The translations under genes were made by a program, and so were the position numbers. The notes below the pieces were generated by a model. That model saw only the letters and a list, made by a program, of their open reading frames with translations, was not told the DNA's origin and searched no databases. Below, piece by piece: positions 34,222 to 43,001 of a DNA stretch of 64,000 bases; positions within the stretch are counted from its first letter, which is position 1; every line of letters starts with the position of its first letter. Where the stretch lies: positions 5,394,001-5,458,000 of the forward strand of contig NZ_LR134355.1 in assembly GCF_900637205.1 (NCBI RefSeq), given 5' to 3'. Source of the DNA: Mycolicibacterium chitae. GTDB taxonomy: Bacteria > Actinomycetota > Actinomycetes > Mycobacteriales > Mycobacteriaceae.

Positions 34222-34677
34222 ATGCCAGAAGGCGACGCCACCCTCCCCGATGTGACCCACCTTGCCGAGGGTCTGCACCGTACCCTGGCGAAGCTGTTCA
34301 CCCTGCTCAGGCGCAGTGACAATCACACCGAAGCCGCGGGCGAGCTCACGCTGGCGCAGCTGTCGATCCTGGTCACGCTGCTCAATCAGGGCCCCATCCG
34401 GATGACCGAGCTGGCGGCCCACGAGCGGGTCCGGACCCCGACCACCACCGTCGCGATCCGGCGCCTCGAGAAGCTCGGTCTGGTCAAGCGCACCAAGGAT
34501 CCCTCCGATCTGCGCGCCGTGCTCGTGGAGATCACGCCCAAGGGGCACGCGCAGCATCAGGAGGCCCTGACGCACCGCTACGCTTCGCTGGCGGCGCTGC
34601 TGCGCGGGCTCAGTCCCGAGGATCTCGAGACGCTCGAGGCCGCGCTGGGCCCCCTGGAACGGCTGGCCGGTGAGTAG
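34222..34677 (+). CDS. MarR-family transcriptional regulator (Rv0042c-like)
   Basis: MarR regulator of 151 aa: dimerisation helices at both ends and a winged helix-turn-helix (TLAQLSILVTL, MTELAAHERVRTPTTTVAIR, LVKRTKDPSDLRAVLVEIT). It lies 61 bp after the ABC ATPase gene. The stop abuts the convergent ggH stop with no gap. Target genes unknown. Confidence 0.92.
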   Translation: MPEGDATLPDVTHLAEGLHRTLAKLFTLLRRSDNHTEAAGELTLAQLSILVTLLNQGPIRMTELAAHERVRTPTTTVAIRRLEKLGLVKRTKDPSDLRAVLVEITPKGHAQHQEALTHRYASLAALLRGLSPEDLETLEAALGPLERLAGE

Positions 34678-36027
34678 TCAGCCCAGCCAGTCGAGCACCG
34701 CGGCCGCGGTCCACGACTGCTGCATGCTGCCCAGCGGCGCCCCGGTGAACGGCTCGTAATACTCGGCGAAGGTCCCGTCGCTGGCCTGGCGCAGCCCCTC
34801 CCGGCGCAGCGACGCCGAGCGCTCCACCCAGCCGCGTCGGCCGAACGCCCAGGAGAAGAGCCACGTCATCACCGGCCACACCGGGCCACGCCAGTATTCG
34901 CGGGCCCGAAAGTCCCGCGACACCGGGGACGTCGACGGGATCAGCGCGTACTTCAGGTCGGGATGCCCGGCAAAGCGCGGGCCCTCCATCAGCTTCAGCA
35001 GCGCGCGCTCCCGGTCGTGCGGCAACCCGCCGCACAGCAGGGGGGCGAACTGGGCGACCGTCTCGGTGGCCACCCAGCGCTCCGCACGCACGTCGTAATC
35101 CCTTGCTGCGCCCGATCGTTCGTCGCAACTCTCGACGACGCCGCCGCGGAACAGATCCGCCCAGCCGTACAGCTCGCGCACATCGCTACGCGGGCGCCGC
35201 TGCTCCTCCCCGATCTCGGCGAGCACCGTGCAGGCCACCGCGAAGATCGCCGAGACGAACACGTCCTCGACGGCGAAGCTCATGACCTTCGGCAGCAAGT
35301 CGTCGTCGTAGCGGGCGGCCTTCATCTCCTCGAGCAGCCACAGGTACCGGTCGTACTCGACGTCGGAGGGACGTTGGGTCGCGTCGGTGATGATGCTGTT
35401 GTCCGCGCGCTGATACGCGGGCACCGCGCCCGGAATCACGTTGGCGTAGGCGGCATCCCACCGCGGGGAGTTGTCCATCCCGGATTCCCAGCCGTGGTAG
35501 AGCGTGATGCGCCCGCGCGAATTCTGGTCGCGGCTCTCGGCGAGCCAGCGGTGCCAGCGCACCAGGGCGTCCCAGCGGCGGTCCAGGAACGCATCGGCGA
35601 CCGCCCGGCTCGACCGGCCCCGCCGTCGCGCATGATCGAGGATGCGCTGCACGGCGATCGCGTGCACCGGCGGCTGGGTGATCCCCGAGGTGTGCCGGTT
35701 GCGCGGGGCGTGCGCGGCCAGGGTCGCGGTGGCCCAGCGCGCCGGGCCGGGGAAGTACCCGTCGACCCCGTTGGCGAACACGATGTGCGGGATCATGCCG
35801 TTGGTCCACTGCGCCGACAGCAGAGTGTCGAGTTCGACGACGGCGCGTTCGACGCTCAGCGGGGCCAGCCCGACGGCCACGAACGCCGCATCCCAGCTCC
35901 ACATGTGCGGATACAGCAGCGGTGCCGCAGTGGTCATGGTGCCCAGGTCATTTCCTCGCAGCAGGTAGGCCGCGCGGGCGGCGAGCTGGGTCGGGGTGAA
36001 ACTGGGGTCCGGTGCCACGCCCTCCAT
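34678..36027 (-). CDS. ggH: glucosylglycerate hydrolase (GH63-type)
   Basis: Six-hairpin glycoside hydrolase of 449 aa. The sequence closely matches what I remember of Mycolicibacterium hassiacum GgH (HMWSWDAAFVAVGLAPLSVE, IPHIVFANGVDGYFPGP, LYHGWESGMDNSPRWD, SFAEYYEPFTG-like end FAEYYEPFTGAPLG). GgH releases glucose and glycerate from glucosylglycerate, a compatible solute accumulated by fast-growing mycobacteria under nitrogen limitation and used on recovery. The acid/base pair of the family would be the Asp in GMDNSPRWD and the Glu in FAEYYEPF. ATG 36027 is chosen; homology starts a few residues later. Divergent from the SDR gene with a 46-bp gap. Confidence 0.88.
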   Translation of the reverse strand: MEGVAPDPSFTPTQLAARAAYLLRGNDLGTMTTAAPLLYPHMWSWDAAFVAVGLAPLSVERAVVELDTLLSAQWTNGMIPHIVFANGVDGYFPGPARWATATLAAHAPRNRHTSGITQPPVHAIAVQRILDHARRRGRSSRAVADAFLDRRWDALVRWHRWLAESRDQNSRGRITLYHGWESGMDNSPRWDAAYANVIPGAVPAYQRADNSIITDATQRPSDVEYDRYLWLLEEMKAARYDDDLLPKVMSFAVEDVFVSAIFAVACTVLAEIGEEQRRPRSDVRELYGWADLFRGGVVESCDERSGAARDYDVRAERWVATETVAQFAPLLCGGLPHDRERALLKLMEGPRFAGHPDLKYALIPSTSPVSRDFRAREYWRGPVWPVMTWLFSWAFGRRGWVERSASLRREGLRQASDGTFAEYYEPFTGAPLGSMQQSWTAAAVLDWLG

Positions 36028-36073
36028 TCTGCGGCGTCGCGCGGGCGTCCGCCCGCCAACTAGGGTTGCGCAC

Positions 36074-36745
36074 ATGCCGACCGCTCTGATCACCGGTGCC
36101 TCCCGCGGGCTCGGCGCGGCCATCGCCGCCGCGCTGGCCCCCACCCACACCCTGCTGCTGGCGGGCCGACCGTCGGCCGACCTCGACGCCGTCGCCGAGC
36201 GATTCGGCGCGCCCACCTGGCCGTTGGAGCTCACCGATGCCGACAGCATCGAGGCCAGCGCCGAGGTGCTGGCCGAACTCGACGTGTTGGTGCACTGCGC
36301 CGGGGTGGCCTACCCGGGGCGGGTCGCCGAATCGACGCCGGAAGAGTGGCGCGCCACCCTCGAGGTGAACGTCGTCGGGGCCGTCGCACTGACCTTGGCG
36401 CTGCTGCCGGCGCTGCGCGCGGCCCGCGGTCAGGTGGTGTTCATCAACTCCGGTTCCGGGCGCAACCCCTCCCCCGGGCTGGCGTCGTACTCGGCCAGCA
36501 AGTTCGCGTTGCGGGCGTTCGCCGAGTCGCTGCGGGCCGACGAGCCGACGCTGCGGGTGAGCACCGTGTACCCCGGCCGGATCGACACCGACATGCAGCG
36601 CGACCTGACCGCCTACGAGGGCCGCGACTACGACCCGGCGCGCTTCCTGAAGCCCGAGACCGTCGCGCAGATCGTTGCCGATGTGGTCACGACGCCACCG
36701 GACGGCGACGTGCACGAGGTGGTTGTCCGGCCCCGGCCTCGGTAG
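36074..36745 (+). CDS. short-chain dehydrogenase/reductase
   Basis: Classical SDR of 223 aa, short for the family but complete. Seen: cofactor motif TGASRGLG (residues 7-14), NVVGAVALT, catalytic Ser in INSGSGR, YSASK catalytic Tyr/Lys, and PGRIDTDM. Substrate unknown. It shares a short divergent promoter region with ggH. leuS follows on the other strand after the second copy of the intergenic repeat. Confidence 0.92.
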   Translation: MPTALITGASRGLGAAIAAALAPTHTLLLAGRPSADLDAVAERFGAPTWPLELTDADSIEASAEVLAELDVLVHCAGVAYPGRVAESTPEEWRATLEVNVVGAVALTLALLPALRAARGQVVFINSGSGRNPSPGLASYSASKFALRAFAESLRADEPTLRVSTVYPGRIDTDMQRDLTAYEGRDYDPARFLKPETVAQIVADVVTTPPDGDVHEVVVRPRPR

Positions 36746-36753
36746 CCACGCCT

Positions 36754-36818
36754 GCGCGAGGGTGCCCAAACCACGTGATTCTGGCGGCGTGTCGGCCGGG
36801 GGCGCGCACGCTCGCGCT
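36754..36818 (+). repeat. 65-bp dispersed intergenic repeat, copy 2
   Basis: Second copy of the element at 25821-25885, in the 93-bp gap between convergent SDR and leuS genes. The core GCGGCGTGTCGG-CCGGGGGCGCGCACG is conserved; differences are scattered plus single-base indels. Confidence 0.7.
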
Positions 36819-36838
36819 AAAGGGAGGGGACGAGCTGG

Positions 36839-39691
36839 TCAGGCGACGATGTTGACCAGCTTGCCCGGCACCACGATGACCTTCTTCGGGGTGGCCCCGG
36901 CCAGGAACGCCTGCACCTTCTCGTCGGCGACCGCGGCGGCCTCCAGGGCCTTGGCATCGGCGTCGGCGGGCACCGTGATGTGCCCGCGTACCTTGCCGTT
37001 GACCTGGACCGGGTACTCCACGGTGTCCTCCACCAGATACGCCTCGTCGGCCACCGGGAAAGGCCCGTGCGCCAACGACTCCGCGTTACCGAGGCGCCGC
37101 CACAGCTCCTCGGCCAGGTGCGGGGCCAGCGGCGCGAGCATCAACACCAGCGGCGCGATCGCGGCGCGCGCGGTGACGCCCGCCTTGGTCAAGTGATTGG
37201 TGTATTCGATCAGCTTCGCCGCGGCGGTGTTGTTGCGCAGGTTCGCGTAATCCTCGGACACCCCGGCGATCGCGCGGTGCAGCGCGCGCAACGTCGCGTC
37301 GTCCAGTTCGTCGTCGGTGACGCGGTCGGCGCCGGTGGTCTCGTCGACCACCAGCCGCCACACCCGCTGCAGGAACCGGTAGGCGCCCACCACATCCTTG
37401 GTGGCCCACGGGCGCGAGGCCTCCAGCGGACCCATCGACATCTCGTAGACGCGCAGCGTGTCGGCGCCGTAGCCGTCGCAGATCTCGTCGGGTGAGATCG
37501 AGTTCTTCAGGCTCTTGCCGATCTTGCCGAATTCCTGGAACACCTCGATCTCGCCGGAGTCGGTGGGCAGGAAGAACTTTCCGTCCCGCTCGACGACGTC
37601 GGCGGCCGGCACATAGGCGCCCCGGGAATCGGTGTAGGCGAACGCCTGGATGTAGCCCTGGTTCACCAGCCGCCGGTAGGGCTCCTTCGAGCTGACGTGC
37701 CCGAGGTCGAAGAGCACCTTGTGCCAGAACCGGGAATACAGCAGGTGCAGCACGGCGTGCTCGACGCCACCGACGTAGAGGTCGACACCGCCCGGATCGT
37801 CCGGGCCGTGCTCGGCCGGCCGCGGCCCCATCCAGTACTGCTCGTTCTCCTTGTCGCAGAACGTCTCCGGATTGTGCGGGTCGCAGTAGCGCAGCTCGTA
37901 CCAGGAGCTGCCGGCCCACTGCGGCATGACGTTGGTGTCGCGGCTGTAGGGCTTGAGGCCGTCGCCGAGATCCAGCTCGACATGCACCCAGTCGACCGCC
38001 TTGTTCAGCGGCGGCGACGGTTCGGTGGAGGCGTCCTCCGGGTCGAACAGCACCGGCGAGTAGTCCTCGACGTCGGGCAGTTCCACCGGCAGCGCGGACT
38101 CCGGCAGCGGGTGGGCCCGGCCGTCGGCGTCGTAGACGATGGGGAACGGCTCACCCCAGTAGCGCTGCCGGGCGAACAGCCAATCCCGCAGCTTGTACTC
38201 GACGCGCTCTTCACCGCGCCCGTCGGCCGTCAGCTTCTCGGCCATGGCCGCCTTGGCGGTCGCGACGTCCATGCCGTTGAGGAAGCCCGAATTCACCAGC
38301 GTGCCGTCGCCGGTATGGGCGCCCTGCGAGATGTCGCCGCCGGCAACGACTTCCACGATCGGCAGGCCGAACTCGGTGGCGAAATCCCAGTCCCGCTGGT
38401 CGCCGCTGGGCACCGCCATGATGGCGCCGGTGCCGTAGCCGGCCAGCACGTAGTCGGCGATGAAGATCGGCACCGGGGCGTCGTTGGCGGGGTTGACGGC
38501 GTAGGCGCCCAGGAACACGCCGGTCTTGGTCTTGTTCTCCTGGCGTTCCAGGTCCGACTTGGCGGCGATCGCCTTGCGGTAGGCGTCGACCGCCGCACCC
38601 GGCGTGGCCGCCCCGTAGGTCCAGCGCTCGTCGACACCGTCGGGCCAGGCGTCGGCCACCAGTTGATCCACCAGTTCGTGCTCGGGTGCCAGCACCAGGT
38701 ACGTCGCGCCGAACAGGGTGTCCGGGCGGGTGGTGAACACCTCGATGTCGCCGGCCGGCGAGTCGAACAGCGCGGTGGCGCCGGTGGAGCGCCCGATCCA
38801 GTTGCGCTGCATGGCCTTGACCTTGTCCGGCCAGTCCAGCACGTCCAGGTCGTCGAGCAACCGGTCGGAGTAGGCGGTGATCCGCATCATCCACTGCCGC
38901 AGGCGCTTGCGGAACACCGGGAAGTTGCCGCGCTCGCTGCGGCCGTCGGCGGTGACCTCCTCGTTGGCCAGCACCGTGCCCAGACCGGGGCACCAGTTGA
39001 CCATCGAGTCCGAGCGGTAGACCAGCCGATGGCCGTCGATCACATCGGCGCGGGCCGCGGCGTCCAGGTCCGCCCAGTCGCGGCCGTCGTCGAGAGTTCT
39101 TGTGCCGGCCTCGAACTCGGCGACCAGCTCGGAGATGGGCCGCGCCTTCTGGGCGTCGGTGTCGAACCAGGCGTTGTAGATCTGCAGGAAGATCCACTGC
39201 GTCCACTTGTAGTAGTCGACGTCGGTGGTGGAGAAACTGCGCCGCGCATCGTGTCCCAGCCCCAGCCGGCCCAGCTGCCGGCGGAAGTTGACGATGTTGG
39301 CCTCGGTCCGGGTCCGCGGGTGCGTGCCGGTCTGGATGGCGTACTGCTCGGCGGGCAGCCCGAACGCGTCGAACCCCAGCGCGTGCAGCACGTTGCGGCC
39401 CGTCATGCGGAAGTAGCGCGCGTAGACGTCGGTGGCGATGTAGCCCAGCGGGTGCCCGACGTGCAGTCCGTCGCCGGACGGGTACGGGAACATGTCCTGG
39501 ACGAACATCTTGTCCTCGGGCACCGCGGTGCCCGCCGGCGGCGCCAGCGACCCGACCGGGTTGGGGACATTGAATGTCCCGCGGTCCCGCCAGAGCTGCT
39601 GCCAGTCCTGCTCGATCCGGCCCGCGAGCTCCGCGGTGTAGCGGAATTGCGGTGCGTCGGACTCGGCTCCGGAGCTCAGGGGTTCGGTCAC
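36839..39691 (-). CDS. leuS: leucyl-tRNA synthetase
   Basis: Class I aminoacyl-tRNA synthetase of 950 aa, charging tRNA-Leu in the cytosol. Seen: the HIGH-equivalent GLHVGHPLGYIATD, the editing (CP1) domain in the middle, the KMSKS-equivalent KIGKSLKNSISPDE, the anticodon-binding helical domain, and a C-terminal tail ending KKVIVVPGKLVNIV. The start is GTG 39691 (VTEPLSSG). The in-frame ATG at 39754 would add 21 non-conserved residues. Confidence 0.97.
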   Translation of the reverse strand: MTEPLSSGAESDAPQFRYTAELAGRIEQDWQQLWRDRGTFNVPNPVGSLAPPAGTAVPEDKMFVQDMFPYPSGDGLHVGHPLGYIATDVYARYFRMTGRNVLHALGFDAFGLPAEQYAIQTGTHPRTRTEANIVNFRRQLGRLGLGHDARRSFSTTDVDYYKWTQWIFLQIYNAWFDTDAQKARPISELVAEFEAGTRTLDDGRDWADLDAAARADVIDGHRLVYRSDSMVNWCPGLGTVLANEEVTADGRSERGNFPVFRKRLRQWMMRITAYSDRLLDDLDVLDWPDKVKAMQRNWIGRSTGATALFDSPAGDIEVFTTRPDTLFGATYLVLAPEHELVDQLVADAWPDGVDERWTYGAATPGAAVDAYRKAIAAKSDLERQENKTKTGVFLGAYAVNPANDAPVPIFIADYVLAGYGTGAIMAVPSGDQRDWDFATEFGLPIVEVVAGGDISQGAHTGDGTLVNSGFLNGMDVATAKAAMAEKLTADGRGEERVEYKLRDWLFARQRYWGEPFPIVYDADGRAHPLPESALPVELPDVEDYSPVLFDPEDASTEPSPPLNKAVDWVHVELDLGDGLKPYSRDTNVMPQWAGSSWYELRYCDPHNPETFCDKENEQYWMGPRPAEHGPDDPGGVDLYVGGVEHAVLHLLYSRFWHKVLFDLGHVSSKEPYRRLVNQGYIQAFAYTDSRGAYVPAADVVERDGKFFLPTDSGEIEVFQEFGKIGKSLKNSISPDEICDGYGADTLRVYEMSMGPLEASRPWATKDVVGAYRFLQRVWRLVVDETTGADRVTDDELDDATLRALHRAIAGVSEDYANLRNNTAAAKLIEYTNHLTKAGVTARAAIAPLVLMLAPLAPHLAEELWRRLGNAESLAHGPFPVADEAYLVEDTVEYPVQVNGKVRGHITVPADADAKALEAAAVADEKVQAFLAGATPKKVIVVPGKLVNIVA

Positions 39692-39938
39692 CCAGACAGG
39701 GTATAAGGGCTGCGCGCCGGGCCAAAAAGCGCGGAAACCCAGTGACCTGGGCAACAGCTTGGTCTCGGTTGAGTTGCGGGGTTGTCAGGGGTTGATTCCA
39801 GCTGTGTTCCAGGTGCCCTCGACCCCTGGTTGGGCCTGCGGGCCGGGGCTACAGTCGGCCCCTACGGAAGGGGTGGCGCACGCCCCGAAATCGGATCGCG
39901 GAAGTCGGTTTCCGCCCACCTGGAAGGACGCGAAGACT

Positions 39939-40904
39939 ATGTTCTCCAAGGCCCGAAGCTGGCGCGTTGTGGCAGGTGGGGCGGCCGCCGGCGTTGCGTG
40001 CGTGGTGGGTTTCGTCGGCTCCACGACCGCCGCGGCCGACCCGGTGCTGCCCGCGCCACCGGCCCCCGTCCCGGCGCCGGTCACGGTCACCCAGACCGTC
40101 ACCGCCGCACCCGTCGCCGCCGGCACCGCGCCATCGGCCGCAGCCGTGCCCCAAGCCGTGCCCCAGCAGGCCGTGCCCCACCAACCGGCCGCCCTGCTGG
40201 CCGCCCCGGCGGTCCCGACGCTGGCCCCGGCCACCTCCGGGACGCTGCGCGAGTACTTCGCCGACAAGGGCGTGGCCCTCGAAGCGCAGGATCCGCGCGT
40301 GTTCGAGGCGCTGCACATCACCTTGCCGATGCCGCCGGGCTGGACGCAGGTGCCCGACCCCAACGTCCCCGACGCGTACGTGGTGATCGCCGACCGCGCC
40401 AGCGGCGGCCTGTACACCTCGAACGCGCAGGTGGTGATCTACCGGCTGGTCGGCGAGTTCGACCCGAAGGAAGCGATCACCCACGGCTACGTCGACAGCC
40501 AGCAGTTGCCGGCCTGGCAGTCCACCGACGCGTCGCTGGCCGACTTCGGCGGCTTCCCGTCCGCGCTGATCGAGGGCACCTACACGGAGAACGAGTTGCC
40601 GCTGAACACCTCGCGCCGGCACGTCATCGCCAAGGCCGGGGCCGACCACTACCTGGTGTCGCTGGCGGTGACCACCTCGGTGAGCCAGGCCGTGGCCACC
40701 GCGGACGCCACCGATGCGATCGTCAACGGCTTCCGCGTCACCGACCCGGCCACGCCGACGGCCCTGCCTGTCGCGCCGGCGCCCGCGACGCCCGGCGACC
40801 CGGCTGCCGTCGCGCCCGCCCCGGCTGCCGCACCGGCACCGGTGGCGCCGGCCGTCCCCGCGGCCGCGCCGGTCCTGCCCGGGGTGCCCGCACCCACCGG
40901 ATAG
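39939..40904 (+). CDS. mtc28: secreted Pro/Ala-rich LpqN/LpqT-like protein (Mtc28-like, Rv0040c)
   Basis: Secreted protein of 321 aa. Signal peptide (residues about 8-36, STTAAADP cleavage). A Pro/Ala/Val-rich N-terminal stretch (PAPPAPVPAPVTV) follows, then a globular LpqN-type domain from about 85 (LREYFADKGVALEAQDPRVF, MPPGWTQVPDPNVPDAY), and a Pro/Ala-rich C-terminus. ATG 39939 has GGAAGGACG upstream. It occupies the position of the proline-rich antigen Mtc28 of M. tuberculosis beside leuS. Cell-wall role not known. Confidence 0.85.
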   Translation: MFSKARSWRVVAGGAAAGVACVVGFVGSTTAAADPVLPAPPAPVPAPVTVTQTVTAAPVAAGTAPSAAAVPQAVPQQAVPHQPAALLAAPAVPTLAPATSGTLREYFADKGVALEAQDPRVFEALHITLPMPPGWTQVPDPNVPDAYVVIADRASGGLYTSNAQVVIYRLVGEFDPKEAITHGYVDSQQLPAWQSTDASLADFGGFPSALIEGTYTENELPLNTSRRHVIAKAGADHYLVSLAVTTSVSQAVATADATDAIVNGFRVTDPATPTALPVAPAPATPGDPAAVAPAPAAAPAPVAPAVPAAAPVLPGVPAPTG

Positions 40905-40939
40905 CGGTGAACGGCGGCCACCTCGTTAAGGTGGCCCCT

Positions 40940-41293
40940 ATGTTGATCGCCGGAGTGCTGTGCCTGTGCGCGGCCCTTGCCTCGGCGGGATTCGGACTCT
41001 GGACGCTGACCCGACCCCCCGCCGACGACCTGTCCGCGCAGGTCCGACGCGCCCTGGCGCCCACCCAGTTGGCGGCCGCGGTGATGTTGGCCGCCGGCGG
41101 CGCCGTCGCGCTGGCCGGCCACGGTGCGACGACGCTGGTGGTGCTGATCGTCTGCGTGCTCGGCGCCATCGGAACGATTGCCGCCGGGTCGTGGCAGGGC
41201 GCCCGCTTCGTGGTCGCGAACGCCGCCGCGGCCCCGCCGCAAACCGACGACTGCGCCGGCAGCTGCGCGTCCTGCGCGCTGTCCTGCCACTGA
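40940..41293 (+). CDS. small membrane protein with Cys-rich C-terminus (Rv0039c-like)
   Basis: Protein of 117 aa with three or four hydrophobic helices (LIAGVLCLCAALASAGFGLW; LAAAVMLAAGGAVALAG; TLVVLIVCVLGAIGTIAAG). The tail CAGSCASCALSCH has four Cys and a final His in 13 residues, a possible metal site. It is 35 bp after the Mtc28-like gene and 10 bp before purU. No known function. Confidence 0.8.
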   Translation: MLIAGVLCLCAALASAGFGLWTLTRPPADDLSAQVRRALAPTQLAAAVMLAAGGAVALAGHGATTLVVLIVCVLGAIGTIAAGSWQGARFVVANAAAAPPQTDDCAGSCASCALSCH

Positions 41294-41303
41294 GCGGCCC
41301 GCC

Positions 41304-42197
41304 ATGACCTCGGAGAGTTTCCCCTCGGCCACCACGCTGCCGGCCAAGGACATCGGTCGGCTGCTGCTGCGCTGCGCGGACCGCCCTGGCCTGGTGGCCG
41401 CCATCAGCGGGTTCCTGTCCGACGCCGGGGCCAACATCATCTCGCTGGATCAGCATTCGACCACGCAGACCGGCGGCACGTTCATGCAGCGCACCATCTT
41501 CCACATGCCCGGCCTGGCCGCCGCCCGCGACGAGCTCGAGCGCGAGTTCGCCGCGCGGGTCGCCGACCAGTTCGCGATGGACTTTCGCCTCACCGAGGCC
41601 GCCAAGCCCAAGCGCGTCGCCATCCTCGCCTCCCGCGAGGACCACTGCCTGCTGGACCTGTTGTGGCGCAACCGCCGCGGCGAGCTGGACATGTCGGTGG
41701 CGATGGTGATCTCCAACCATTCCGACCTGGCCGATCAGGTCCGCCCGTTCGGGGTGCCGTTCCTGCATGTGCCCGCGCACAAGGACATTCGGGCCGAGGC
41801 CGAGGCGCGCCAGCTCGACCTACTGCGCGGCAACGTCGACCTGGTGGTGCTCGCGCGCTACATGCAGATCCTGTCCGGTGCGTTCCTCACCGAGGTCGGC
41901 TGCCCGCTGATCAACATTCACCACTCGTTCCTGCCCGCCTTTGTCGGCGAGGCCCCCTACCGCAAGGCCCGGGAACGCGGCGTGAAGCTGGTGGGCGCCA
42001 CCGCGCATTACGTCACCGAGGAACTCGACGAGGGCCCCATCATCGAACAGGACGTCGTGCGGGTGGACCACCGGCACACCGTCGACGACCTGCGGCGCCT
42101 CGGCGCCGACGTCGAGCGCGTGGTGCTCTCCCGCGCCGTGCTGTGGCACTGCGAGGACCGCATTGTGCAGCACGGCAATCAGACGATCGTCCTCTGA
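41304..42197 (+). CDS. purU: formyltetrahydrofolate deformylase
   Basis: PurU hydrolyses 10-formyl-THF to formate and THF, balancing one-carbon pools. It has 297 aa. The N-terminal ACT domain (about 18-95; CADRPGLVAAISGFLSDAGA) is followed by a formyltransferase-like domain. Catalytic region: INIHHSFLPAF, and GATAHYVTEELDEGPIIEQD with the Asp. ATG 41304 chosen; the gene follows the small membrane protein closely and may be co-transcribed. Confidence 0.96.
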   Translation: MTSESFPSATTLPAKDIGRLLLRCADRPGLVAAISGFLSDAGANIISLDQHSTTQTGGTFMQRTIFHMPGLAAARDELEREFAARVADQFAMDFRLTEAAKPKRVAILASREDHCLLDLLWRNRRGELDMSVAMVISNHSDLADQVRPFGVPFLHVPAHKDIRAEAEARQLDLLRGNVDLVVLARYMQILSGAFLTEVGCPLINIHHSFLPAFVGEAPYRKARERGVKLVGATAHYVTEELDEGPIIEQDVVRVDHRHTVDDLRRLGADVERVVLSRAVLWHCEDRIVQHGNQTIVL

Positions 42198-42206
42198 GGC
42201 CCTGGA

Positions 42207-42695
42207 TCAGGCCGATGTGCCGGCCTGCGCGCAGGCCATCTGGACGTCGTGGGTGTCGGTGTTGACCTGAGCGGCCGCGTTGTCGATTCGTTCGCTGCCG
42301 CTGCGCACCCCCATCAACAGCAGCAGCTTGGTGGCGTGCAGCGACCAGGACCGCATCGGGTCGGCGATCTGCGGCTGCAACCCCGGGGTGCCCGCCGCGT
42401 CCAGCGCCACCCCGGCCGCCTGCCGCAGCGCGGTCCGGCCGACGGTGTTGTTGCTGCGGACCGTCGGATCCGCGAAGTCCAGGCGCGCATCGCCGAAGGC
42501 GACCGAATCCGCGAAGTCGGAGTAGTTCGTCGCCGCGTAGTCCAGGGCCTGGGCGAACTGCTGACAGGCGATCACGGCCGGTCCGCCCCCCGGCGCCGCC
42601 GGGGCCTCGTCGGCGGCGGCAACAGCAGCAAACGCCGGCCCCAGGCCGACGGCGATGACGGTCGCCGGGATCGCGGTCCGGAATCTGAATTGCAT
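42207..42695 (-). CDS. secreted hypothetical protein
   Basis: Protein of 162 aa with a Sec signal (AIPATVIAVGLGPAFAAVAA, AAA-D cleavage). The mature part is helical, with two Cys (IACQQF and MACAQ, one near each end) that could form a disulfide. Similar small exported proteins of unknown function are frequent in mycobacteria. Convergent with purU. Confidence 0.75.
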   Translation of the reverse strand: MQFRFRTAIPATVIAVGLGPAFAAVAAADEAPAAPGGGPAVIACQQFAQALDYAATNYSDFADSVAFGDARLDFADPTVRSNNTVGRTALRQAAGVALDAAGTPGLQPQIADPMRSWSLHATKLLLLMGVRSGSERIDNAAAQVNTDTHDVQMACAQAGTSA

Positions 42696-43001
42696 CGTGT
42701 TGTCCCCCTATGAGATTGAGCATTTTCGGACACGCCGTTGATTCTCCCCCGGCGTCGCCGAGTAATGAGATTCCCACAGCCTCGCCCTCCACCTCGCTTT
42801 CGCTCCCCGCAATTCCACTCAGTAGCAAGCGCATTGGGCGGACCGCCGAACTGTGATCTAGTGCTCGCCAACAAGGCATCCGCCGAAACCGCTACCGAAT
42901 CTCGCCCCGACCGCGACTCGCGTCCCACCTGACGCCTGTCAAAACCGGCTGCGCCGCAACGGTTCCGCGTTTGCGTCACGAACCGAAAGGAGCACCGCAG
43001 C
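42696..43001. other. intergenic, divergent promoter region
   Basis: This 306-bp gap separates the divergent secreted-protein and MspA-like genes. I see only the AAAGGAG ribosome binding site of the latter (about 42986). No gene, repeat or clear dyad was found. Confidence 0.5.

Noticed and set aside
37697..39706. 669-codon plus-strand frame
   Set aside because: Antisense to leuS; no recognisable domain.
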